Assembly (NCBI RefSeq): GCF_002968285.2
Contig: NZ_CP134400.1
Coordinates: 5,394,001 to 5,458,000 of the forward strand
DNA length: 64,000 nt
DNA from: Mycobacterium sp. ITM-2016-00318
GTDB taxonomy: Bacteria; Actinomycetota; Actinomycetes; Mycobacteriales; Mycobacteriaceae
Direction of reading: 5' to 3'
A program made the translations under genes and the position numbers. This document shows positions 56,245 through 64,000 of the stretch, piece by piece (positions within the stretch are counted from its first letter, which is position 1; every line of letters starts with the position of its first letter). Under the pieces are notes generated by a model, which saw nothing but the letters and a program-made list of their open reading frames with translations, was not told the origin of the DNA and did not search any database.

Positions 56245-56582
56245 CCGGCACTGAGAAGACGAGCAAGACGGTCAACGTCACCGACGACACCTTCTCCAAC
56301 GACGTGCTGTCGAGTAGCACCCCGGTTCTGGTGGACTTCTGGGCCACCTGGTGCGGGCCGTGCAAGATGGTCGCCCCGGTACTCGAGGAGATCGCGGGCG
56401 AGAAGGCCGGTGAGCTGACCGTCGCGAAGCTCGATGTGGACGCCAATCCCGCCACCGCGCGCGATTTCCAGGTCGTGTCGATTCCGACGATGATCCTGTT
56501 CAAGGACGGCGAGCCGGTGAAGCGCATCGTCGGCGCCAAAGGCAAGGCCGCGCTGCTGCGCGAGCTGTCCGACGTCGTCTGA
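56241..56582 (+). CDS. trxA: Thioredoxin
   Basis: 113 residues with the active site WCGPC (Cys38, Cys41), the cis-proline segment [11 protein letters not shown] and typical length. Substrate of the reductase encoded immediately upstream, and electron donor for ribonucleotide reductase and peroxiredoxins. The M. tuberculosis counterpart is called trxC. GTG 56241 overlaps trxB. Confidence 0.97.
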   Translation: MTGTEKTSKTVNVTDDTFSNDVLSSSTPVLVDFWATWCGPCKMVAPVLEEIAGEKAGELTVAKLDVDANPATARDFQVVSIPTMILFKDGEPVKRIVGAKGKAALLRELSDVV

Positions 56583-56777
56583 CCCGGACGACGATCAAGC
56601 CGCGAGGTACTGGCCGCGTTGTAGAGTCCGGCACGCCGTCGAGGCCGCCGGCCATTCCGGCGGTGACCCGCCTGGCGTTTTCCTGATTCGGGCCGGCTTC
56701 TGAGATAATTCCGCTTAGCCTGTCCTGCAATCGTCAGCTGGACCACCGCTGATACGTGTTATCGAAAGGGCCCAGTT

Positions 56778-57962
56778 ATGTCGAGTCTGCGTCGAGGTGA
56801 CCGCGGGGGTGCGGTCGCCGAGATCCGGACCGCCCTCGCGGCGCTGGGGCTGGTCGACAGCCCGGACGCCGACCTCAGCACGGGTAAGCATGTCGCGGTC
56901 GACTACTTCGACCTCGCGCTCGACGAGGCTGTTCGCGCCTTCCAGCAGCATCGCGGCCTGCTCGTCGACGGGATCGTCGGGGAGGCGACCTACCGCGCGC
57001 TGAAAGAGGCCTCCTATCGCCTCGGCGCTCGCATCCTCAGCCACCAGTTCGGCGCGCCGATGTACGGTGACGACGTCGCCACACTGCAGGCACGGCTCCA
57101 GGACCTCGGCTTCTACACGGGATTGGTCGACGGGCACTTCGGGCTGCTGACCCACAACTCGTTGATGTCGTATCAGCGGGAGTACGGCATGTCGCCCGAC
57201 GGTATCTGCGGTCCGGAGACCCTGCGCTCGCTCTATTTCCTCGGGTCACGTGTCACCGGCGGCTCGATCCACGCGATTCGCGAAGAGGAGCTGGTTCGCC
57301 GGTCGGGTCCCCGCCTGTCTGGGAAGCGCATCATCATCGACCCGGGCCGCGGCGGCAGCGACCACGGCCAGATCACCCAGGGCACGGACGGGCCGATCAG
57401 CGAGGCCGACATTTTGTGGGATCTCGCCAGCCGGCTCGAAGGCCGGATGACGGCCATCGGTATGGAGACCTTCCTGTCCCGGCCGCCGAACCACAGTCCG
57501 TCTGACGCCGAACGCGCCATGACCGCCAACACCGTCGGCGCCGATCTGATGATCAGCTTGCGCTGCGCAACCCACACCAGCCCGTCTGCGAACGGTGTCG
57601 CGTCGTTCCACTTCGGCAACTCACACGGCTCGGTCTCCACCATCGGCCGCAACCTCGCCGACTTCATTCAGCGAGAAGTGGTGGCGCGCACCGGATTACG
57701 CGATTGTCGCACCCATGGCCGGACGTGGGATCTACTGCGCCTTACGCGGATGCCGACGGTTCAGGTGGACGTCGGCTACATCACCAATCCGCGAGATCGC
57801 GGCATGCTGGTCACCAGCCAGGCGCGCGACTCCGTCGCCGAGGGCATCCTCGCCGCCGTGAAGCGGCTCTACCTTCTCGGCAAGAACGATCGCCCCACCG
57901 GCACGTTCACGTTCGCCGAACTGCTCGCGCACGAACTGTCGGTCGAGGCCGGTCGCAGCTAG
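56778..57962 (+). CDS. cwlM: CwlM, amidase-like regulator of peptidoglycan precursor synthesis
   Basis: 394 residues. Two peptidoglycan-binding-like repeats (RRGDRGGAVAEIRTALAALG, DDVATLQARLQDLGFYTG) are followed by an amidase_3-fold domain. Zinc-ligand motifs are degraded: IDPGRGG has Arg for His, and SLRCATH replaces the usual S-x-H-x-N-A. No signal peptide is present, so it acts in the cytoplasm. In mycobacteria CwlM phosphorylated by PknB activates MurA; the phosphorylated Thr lies in the C-terminal RPTGTFTFAEL, present here. ATG 56778 has GAAAGG upstream. Confidence 0.95.
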   Translation: MSSLRRGDRGGAVAEIRTALAALGLVDSPDADLSTGKHVAVDYFDLALDEAVRAFQQHRGLLVDGIVGEATYRALKEASYRLGARILSHQFGAPMYGDDVATLQARLQDLGFYTGLVDGHFGLLTHNSLMSYQREYGMSPDGICGPETLRSLYFLGSRVTGGSIHAIREEELVRRSGPRLSGKRIIIDPGRGGSDHGQITQGTDGPISEADILWDLASRLEGRMTAIGMETFLSRPPNHSPSDAERAMTANTVGADLMISLRCATHTSPSANGVASFHFGNSHGSVSTIGRNLADFIQREVVARTGLRDCRTHGRTWDLLRLTRMPTVQVDVGYITNPRDRGMLVTSQARDSVAEGILAAVKRLYLLGKNDRPTGTFTFAELLAHELSVEAGRS

Positions 57963-57971
57963 CTGATTCCG

Positions 57972-58742
57972 TCAGCAGATGCCGGCGCCCGCACCGACGG
58001 GTTGCTGCAACTTCTCCGATTCCAGCAGCCGCTCCAGCGCCGCTTCGACGCCGGCCTTCCAGCCCAATCCGCTTTCCAGCTCGAGGCGCAGACGCGGGAA
58101 GTAGCGGTGCCTGGAGACCTCCACGAATCCCACCTGTTCGAGGAAGTCCGCATCCAGCACGCACTGCTCGACCGAGCAGTCGCCGAGCACCTCGACGACG
58201 GGCCGGAGTTCCGCAGGGACCAGCCGCGGGTCGGCGAGTTCCGCAGTCGCCGCGGTCCGGCCGAAGGCTTCCAGCGCCCGCACGCCGCGCTGAACCAAAT
58301 CCGCGACAACCGCCACGATCAGGCTCTGCGGCAACCCGTCCGCGACCGGATCGGCGCCGCTTCTGCCCGGCGTGACGCAGTGCTCCACCCCTAACGACGT
58401 GAGCAGTACCGCGTCGGCGCTGACCGGTCCGCTCGGAAAGCGCTGGGCGCGCGGTACGACCCCTGGCGGTGCATAGAATGCGTAACCAAGGCATGGGGCA
58501 TCGGAGTCGTCGGTGTCGTCCGAGGAGCCGAGGCCAGTGGCCGGTGCGGACGCAATCTGGCCACAGGACCCCCACTCCAGCATCACCATCGACAACCAGG
58601 CTTCCTTCTCGAATTCCGGGTCGCTCAGGTGGTCGTCGCGGTCGAGGGTCGCCGGGTCGACTTCCCAGAACACGCATCGACGAGCGTGCTTGGGCAGCTG
58701 CTCGAAGGCTTCGAGACGCATGGGCGTGATTCGCGCTGACAA
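57972..58742 (-). CDS. Conserved GNAT-like protein (Rv3916c-like)
   Basis: 256 residues: MRLEAFEQLPKHARRCVFWE at the start, EKEAWLSMVMLEWGSCGQ, then a central variable loop, and LRLELESGLGWKAGVEAALE at the end. The layout suggests an acetyltransferase fold, without proof of activity. TTG 58742 is preferred, with GGGAAG five bases upstream; ATG 58721 is the alternative. It is conserved between cwlM and parB, converging on cwlM with a 9-bp gap. Confidence 0.85.
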   Translation of the reverse strand: MSARITPMRLEAFEQLPKHARRCVFWEVDPATLDRDDHLSDPEFEKEAWLSMVMLEWGSCGQIASAPATGLGSSDDTDDSDAPCLGYAFYAPPGVVPRAQRFPSGPVSADAVLLTSLGVEHCVTPGRSGADPVADGLPQSLIVAVVADLVQRGVRALEAFGRTAATAELADPRLVPAELRPVVEVLGDCSVEQCVLDADFLEQVGFVEVSRHRYFPRLRLELESGLGWKAGVEAALERLLESEKLQQPVGAGAGIC

Positions 58743-58960
58743 CTAAACTTCCCCGGATCCAGGCGGCGCCGTGAGGTGTGACCGCCACTCCAGGATAGGA
58801 GCATGCGGGCCCGCTGGCCCGTTTTCGGCTCGTTGGCTCACGTCGATCGTTCGACGGATCGAAAGATGTTGCGTCGCACCATAATTGCGCCGTTGCGCGC
58901 AACCGGCCTCCTGCGCCGTGATCCCTGTGTCACAGTGACGTAATTTCCCCGTGTCCTTGT

Positions 58961-59928
58961 TCAGACCTTCGCAGCGTTCATGAGGTCGACTATTCGCTGC
59001 AGGTCGTCGACGGAGCCGAACTCGACGACGATCTTCCCCTTGCGTTTGCCCAGACTCACCGTCACGCGGGTATCGAATGCCGTCGACAGCCGCTCAGCAA
59101 CATCTTGCAGTCCCGGCATGTGAATCGGCTTGCGGCGTGGTGCCGTCGGTGAAGACGGGTCCTCGCGGTTCGCCAGCGTCACGGCTTCCTCGGTGGCGCG
59201 TACCGACAACCCTTCGGCGACGATGCGGGCCGCGAGTTCTTCCTGCAACTCCGGGCCGCCTTCGAGCGACAGCAGCGCGCGGGCGTGGCCGGCCGAAAGG
59301 ACGCCCGCGGCTACTCGGCGCTGCACGGCGATCGGCAGACGCAGCAGCCGGATCATGTTCGTGATCAAGGGACGCGACCGACCGATGCGGGCCGCGAGCT
59401 CGTCGTGGGTCACACTGAACTCGTCGAGCAGCTGTTGGTAGGCCGCCGCCTCTTCAAGCGGGTTCAGCTGCACTCGGTGAATGTTTTCCAACAAGGCGTC
59501 GCGCAGCATGGAGTCGTCAGCGGTCTCCCGCACGATGGCCGGGATGGTGGCCAGGCCAGCCGCCTGGGCGGCCCGCCATCGGCGCTCCCCCATGACGAGT
59601 TGGTACTGCGAACCGCCGGATTGCGCTGGGATCGCCCGCACGACGATCGGCTGCATCAGCCCGAACTCGCGAATGGAGTGCACGAGCTCCGCAAGCGCCT
59701 CGTCGTCGAACACCTGTCGCGGTTGACGAGGATTGCGCTCGATCGCCGACGGGTCGATCTCCCGGTAGACCGCTCCGACCGCACTGACGGCCTGCGCACC
59801 GCCGCCGAGTACGACATCGGCGGCGGCGTCACCCATCCGAGCCCCCATCGTGGCCGAATCGGAATCGGTAGGGCCCGTGGGGATCAGCGACGCCAGGCCG
59901 CGGCCGAGGCCGCTCCTCTTGGGCGGGG

Positions 59929-59932
<4 letters not shown>
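58961..59932 (-). CDS. parB: Chromosome partitioning protein ParB
   Basis: 323 residues. The N-terminal CTP-binding region has [37 protein letters not shown] and [14 protein letters not shown]; the helix-turn-helix is [19 protein letters not shown]; the C-terminal dimerisation domain ends DLMNAAKV. It loads at parS and spreads as a CTP-dependent clamp. ATG 59932 overlaps the parA stop (ATGA). Confidence 0.97.
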
Positions 59933-61649
<1,717 letters not shown>

Positions 61650-61668
61650 CTACACAGGTGTAACTCCG

Positions 61669-62244
61669 TTAGACGACGAGCACGACGACGCGCCGCGACG
61701 GCTCGGCGCCCTCGCTCTCGCTGCGCACACCCTCGACCGCGGCAACCGCGTCGTGCACGATCTTCCGCTCGAACGGTGTCATCGGGGACAGCTGCTCGCG
61801 CTCGCCGGACTCCAGCACCCGGCGCGCCACCTTGTCCCCCAGCGCGGCGAGCTCTTCGCGGCGCTTCCGCCGCCAGCGCGCGATGTCCAGCATCAGCCTG
61901 CTGCGCTCGCCCGTCTTCTGGTGGACCGCCAGCCGGGTCAGTTCCTGCAGCGCGTCGAGCACCTCGCCCTTACGGCCGACCAGCTTGGTGAGGTCGTCGC
62001 CGCCGTCGATGCTCACGATGGCGCGGTCACCCTCCACGTCTAGGTCGATGTCGCCGTCGAAGTCGAGGAGGTCGAGCAACTCCTCCAAGTAGTCGCCGGC
62101 GATCTCGCCCTCCGCCACCAAGCGCTCCTCCAGGTCATCGCCCGCGGGTGTAGCCGATTCGTCGCCGTTCTGTGACGCTTCCGTCTCCACGACGTTGGTC
62201 TGCTCGTCGCGTTCCTGCGTGGTGGGCTCGTCGAAGTCAGTCAT
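61669..62244 (-). CDS. jag: Jag/KhpB-type RNA-binding protein
   Basis: 191 residues. An acidic N-terminus is followed by a KH-type domain (AIVSIDGGDDLTKLVGRKGE, VLDALQELTRLAVHQKTG) and an R3H domain (LGDKVARRVLESGEREQLSP, MTPFERKIVHDAVA). It probably binds RNA and influences cell elongation or division, as in other Gram-positives. ATG 62244 is preceded by GAGGGAG about 11 bases upstream. Follows yidC with a 37-bp gap. Confidence 0.93.
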   Translation of the reverse strand: MTDFDEPTTQERDEQTNVVETEASQNGDESATPAGDDLEERLVAEGEIAGDYLEELLDLLDFDGDIDLDVEGDRAIVSIDGGDDLTKLVGRKGEVLDALQELTRLAVHQKTGERSRLMLDIARWRRKRREELAALGDKVARRVLESGEREQLSPMTPFERKIVHDAVAAVEGVRSESEGAEPSRRVVVLVV

Positions 62245-62281
62245 CCTCTTGTCATCTCCCTCATTCGCCGGTCGGTTCCGG

Positions 62282-63391
62282 TCAACGCTTTCGTTTCTTC
62301 GGGCGGGCGCCTGGCCGCGGTGTCGCGCCGGGCTTCGGCGCGCGGTTGCCTCCGTCACTGCCGTTCGGATTGGCCGGTGCGTCCCCGCCCTGCTGGCCAT
62401 CTGTCAGCTCGCTGCCCGTGCTCTCGGTCACCTCGAGGGGATCGGCCTGAGCGCCGTCACCCGCGGCCGCCTCCCCCTTGCGCGCCCGTTTCGGCTTGGC
62501 ACCCGGCGCAGGCGCGTTGGCCGCTCGTCGCTCGATGGCTTCGAGCTTCTTGGCTTCTTCTTCCTTCTCGATCTTGCTGAACACGTAGTGCTGCTGCCCG
62601 AAGGTCCACACGTTGTTGGCCAGCCAGTACATGATGATTGCCAACGGCAGGAACGGACCGCCGACGACGACACCGAGCGGGAACACATACAACGCGAGCT
62701 TGTTCATCATCGCGGTCTGTGGGTTCGCCGCGGCTTCCGGGCTCTGCCGGGCGACGGAGGCCCGGCTGTTGAAGTACGTCGCGATGCCCGCCAGGATCAT
62801 CAGTGGGACGCCAACCGCGATGACGGACGGGCGATTGAATTCGGTAAACGCCTCGAGCCCGTGCTTCTGGATCATCGTCGCGCCCAGCGGAGCACCGAAA
62901 AGATTGGCGTCCAGAAAGTTTCCTACGTCGGTCGCGCTGAACATGTAGTTGCCGAGGCTGCGGTTCTCCTCCACCGAAAGACCGAGTCGGCCGATGCCGG
63001 TCTGCGTCCGGTTGAACGACATCAGCACGTGGTACAGCCCGAGGAACACCGGGATCTGGGCCAGCATCGGCAGGCAGCCGAGGATCGGGTTGAAGCCGTG
63101 CTCTCGCTGCAGCTTCTGCATCTCCAGCGCCATCCGCTGGCGGTCCTTGCCGTACTTCTTCTGCAGAGCCTTGATCTGCGGCTGCAGCTCCTGCATCTGC
63201 CGCGTCGTACGGATCTGCCGGACGAAGGGTTTGTACAGGATGGCGCGCAACGTGAACACCAGGAACATCACCGTCAGTGCCCAGGCGAAGAAGTTGTCCG
63301 GCCCGAGCAGGAAGCCGAAGAGTCTGTACCAGACCCACATGATTGCGGACACCGGGTAATAGATGATGTCCAGGCTGAACCAGTTAAACAA
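62282..63391 (-). CDS. yidC: Membrane protein insertase YidC
   Basis: 369 residues. TTG 63391 starts [20 protein letters not shown] and has AGGAG nine bases upstream. The conserved core includes [13 protein letters not shown] with the groove Arg, [34 protein letters not shown] and [16 protein letters not shown]. About five membrane helices and a basic, Pro/Gly-rich C-terminal tail are present. It inserts membrane proteins alone or with SecYEG. Confidence 0.96.
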   Translation of the reverse strand: MFNWFSLDIIYYPVSAIMWVWYRLFGFLLGPDNFFAWALTVMFLVFTLRAILYKPFVRQIRTTRQMQELQPQIKALQKKYGKDRQRMALEMQKLQREHGFNPILGCLPMLAQIPVFLGLYHVLMSFNRTQTGIGRLGLSVEENRSLGNYMFSATDVGNFLDANLFGAPLGATMIQKHGLEAFTEFNRPSVIAVGVPLMILAGIATYFNSRASVARQSPEAAANPQTAMMNKLALYVFPLGVVVGGPFLPLAIIMYWLANNVWTFGQQHYVFSKIEKEEEAKKLEAIERRAANAPAPGAKPKRARKGEAAAGDGAQADPLEVTESTGSELTDGQQGGDAPANPNGSDGGNRAPKPGATPRPGARPKKRKR

Positions 63392-63656
63392 CCGACTTGC
63401 TCCTAGCGTCGTCGAAGGCGCTCTCCGGGTGTGGCCCGCGGCGTTCGGGTATCGGGTCCCATCCTCCCCGATGCCACGGACCGCACTTCGCGAGCCGGAC
63501 CATCGCCAGCCATCCACCGCGGAGAACCCCGTACTCGCTGAGGGCCTCGACGGCGTACTGGCTGCACGTCGGCGTGAACCGACATGTGGGCAACCGCAAC
63601 GGAGAGACGGTGTTGCGATACAGCTGGATCAAGAAAATCAAGGCGCGGGCGATCAT
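63384..63656 (-). CDS. yidD: Membrane protein insertion efficiency factor YidD
   Basis: 90 residues with YidD features: [52 protein letters not shown]. It is a small membrane-associated protein thought to assist YidC. ATG 63656 overlaps the end of rnpA by 4 bp and its own 3' end overlaps the yidC start. Confidence 0.95.
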   Translation of the reverse strand: MIARALIFLIQLYRNTVSPLRLPTCRFTPTCSQYAVEALSEYGVLRGGWLAMVRLAKCGPWHRGGWDPIPERRGPHPESAFDDARSKSVV

Positions 63657-64000
63657 CGCCGCGCCCCGTCGAGCAGGTGTGCCTTCTTGAGCGCTGCACG
63701 CAGCTGCTGTTCCAGGCGGACCGAGACGGCATACCTGCTACTGGGAAGCGCACGGATGACGATTCGGTCGGCCGGCTCCAGGTCGTCGATCACCGAGCGG
63801 GCGACGTGCCGGAGCCGTCGGGCCACCCGGTGGCGTTGCACCGATCCGCCCACCGACTTCGAGACCACCAGGCCTACCTTGGGGCCATCGTCTTCAAATG
63901 CGGCGCATCGGCATGCGTGCACCACGATGTCGGGCTGCGCTGCCCGCACCCCTCGATTGACTGTGGCACCGAATTCCGTCGACCGCGTCATCCGGTTGCG
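63653..64000 (-). CDS. rnpA: Ribonuclease P protein component, 5' end cut by the window edge
   Basis: At least 116 codons. The RNase P signature [24 protein letters not shown] is present (quoted by its core [12 protein letters not shown]). The readable sequence upstream of ATG 63991 is RNR, matching the usual mycobacterial N-terminus ([11 protein letters not shown]), so the true start lies beyond position 64000. It is the protein subunit for tRNA 5'-end maturation. rpmH and dnaA should follow outside the window. Confidence 0.94.
   Translation of the reverse strand, partial: RNRMTRSTEFGATVNRGVRAAQPDIVVHACRCAAFEDDGPKVGLVVSKSVGGSVQRHRVARRLRHVARSVIDDLEPADRIVIRALPSSRYAVSVRLEQQLRAALKKAHLLDGARR

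Noticed and set aside
58743..58960. GTCAC-A-GTGAC near 58935 as a possible CRP site upstream of parB/Rv3916c-like genes
   Set aside because: It lacks the TGTGA-N6-TCACA spacing of mycobacterial CRP sites and lies downstream of parB, so it is not placed to regulate it.

Overview
This is an origin-proximal stretch of a high-GC actinobacterial chromosome, almost certainly a rapidly growing Mycobacterium (Mycolicibacterium). Reading right to left from the end, it carries rnpA (cut by the window edge), yidD, yidC, jag, gidB, parA, parB, cwlM, trxA, trxB, sigM, murJ, a DUF6049 gene, mutT4 and pcnA, the classic left flank of mycobacterial dnaA/oriC. To the left lie genes that in M. tuberculosis sit on the other side of the origin (Rv0036c back to dnaB/Rv0058). 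A glucosylglycerate hydrolase (GH63), known mainly from rapid growers, supports the placement.

Layout. 1-9.4 kb: an accessory polyketide locus with a type I PKS (3' end outside the window), a flavin-dependent halogenase-like enzyme and an alpha/beta hydrolase on the minus strand, and a divergent SRPBCC-acyl-CoA ligase fusion. 9.4-10.6 kb: a secreted coiled-coil protein. 10.6-11.8 kb: decayed gene fragments (isochorismatase-like, LLM oxidoreductase, enoyl-CoA hydratase). 11.8-13.2 kb: a free-standing LAGLIDADG protein that looks like a mycobacterial DnaB intein whose splicing residues are gone. 13.3-16.8 kb: intein-free dnaB, then rplI-rpsR-ssb-rpsF (all minus), with DnaA-box-like cores upstream of dnaB. 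17-18.3 kb: a hydrolase-cyclase fusion. 18.4-23.8 kb: the cell-wall operon DUF5318-ponA-glycosyltransferase-SGNH esterase. 23.9-27.4 kb: tandem DUF1707 genes (one broken), padR and ino1. 27.5-34.8 kb: esterase, PhoX phosphatase, LLM oxidoreductase, GntR regulator and an amino-acid ABC transporter. 34.9-37.4 kb: MarR regulator, glucosylglycerate hydrolase, SDR. 37.4-44.6 kb: leuS, mtc28-like antigen, membrane protein, yqgE, MFS, MDMPI-like protein. 44.6-45.7 kb: the junction of the two blocks, with a peptidoglycan-binding doublet protein and a DxDxDG-repeat protein. 45.7-64 kb: the pcnA-to-rnpA block with two perfect parS sites.

Functional themes are replication and segregation (dnaB, ssb, parA, parB, parS), envelope construction (ponA, murJ, cwlM, yidC), thiol redox (trxB/trxA) and small-molecule metabolism (ino1, glucosylglycerate hydrolase). 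The most unusual points are the splicing-dead but apparently nuclease-competent DnaB-type intein beside an intein-free dnaB, the halogenase/PKS/SRPBCC-ligase cluster, sigM without a following anti-sigma gene, and the DnaA-box-like cluster upstream of dnaB.
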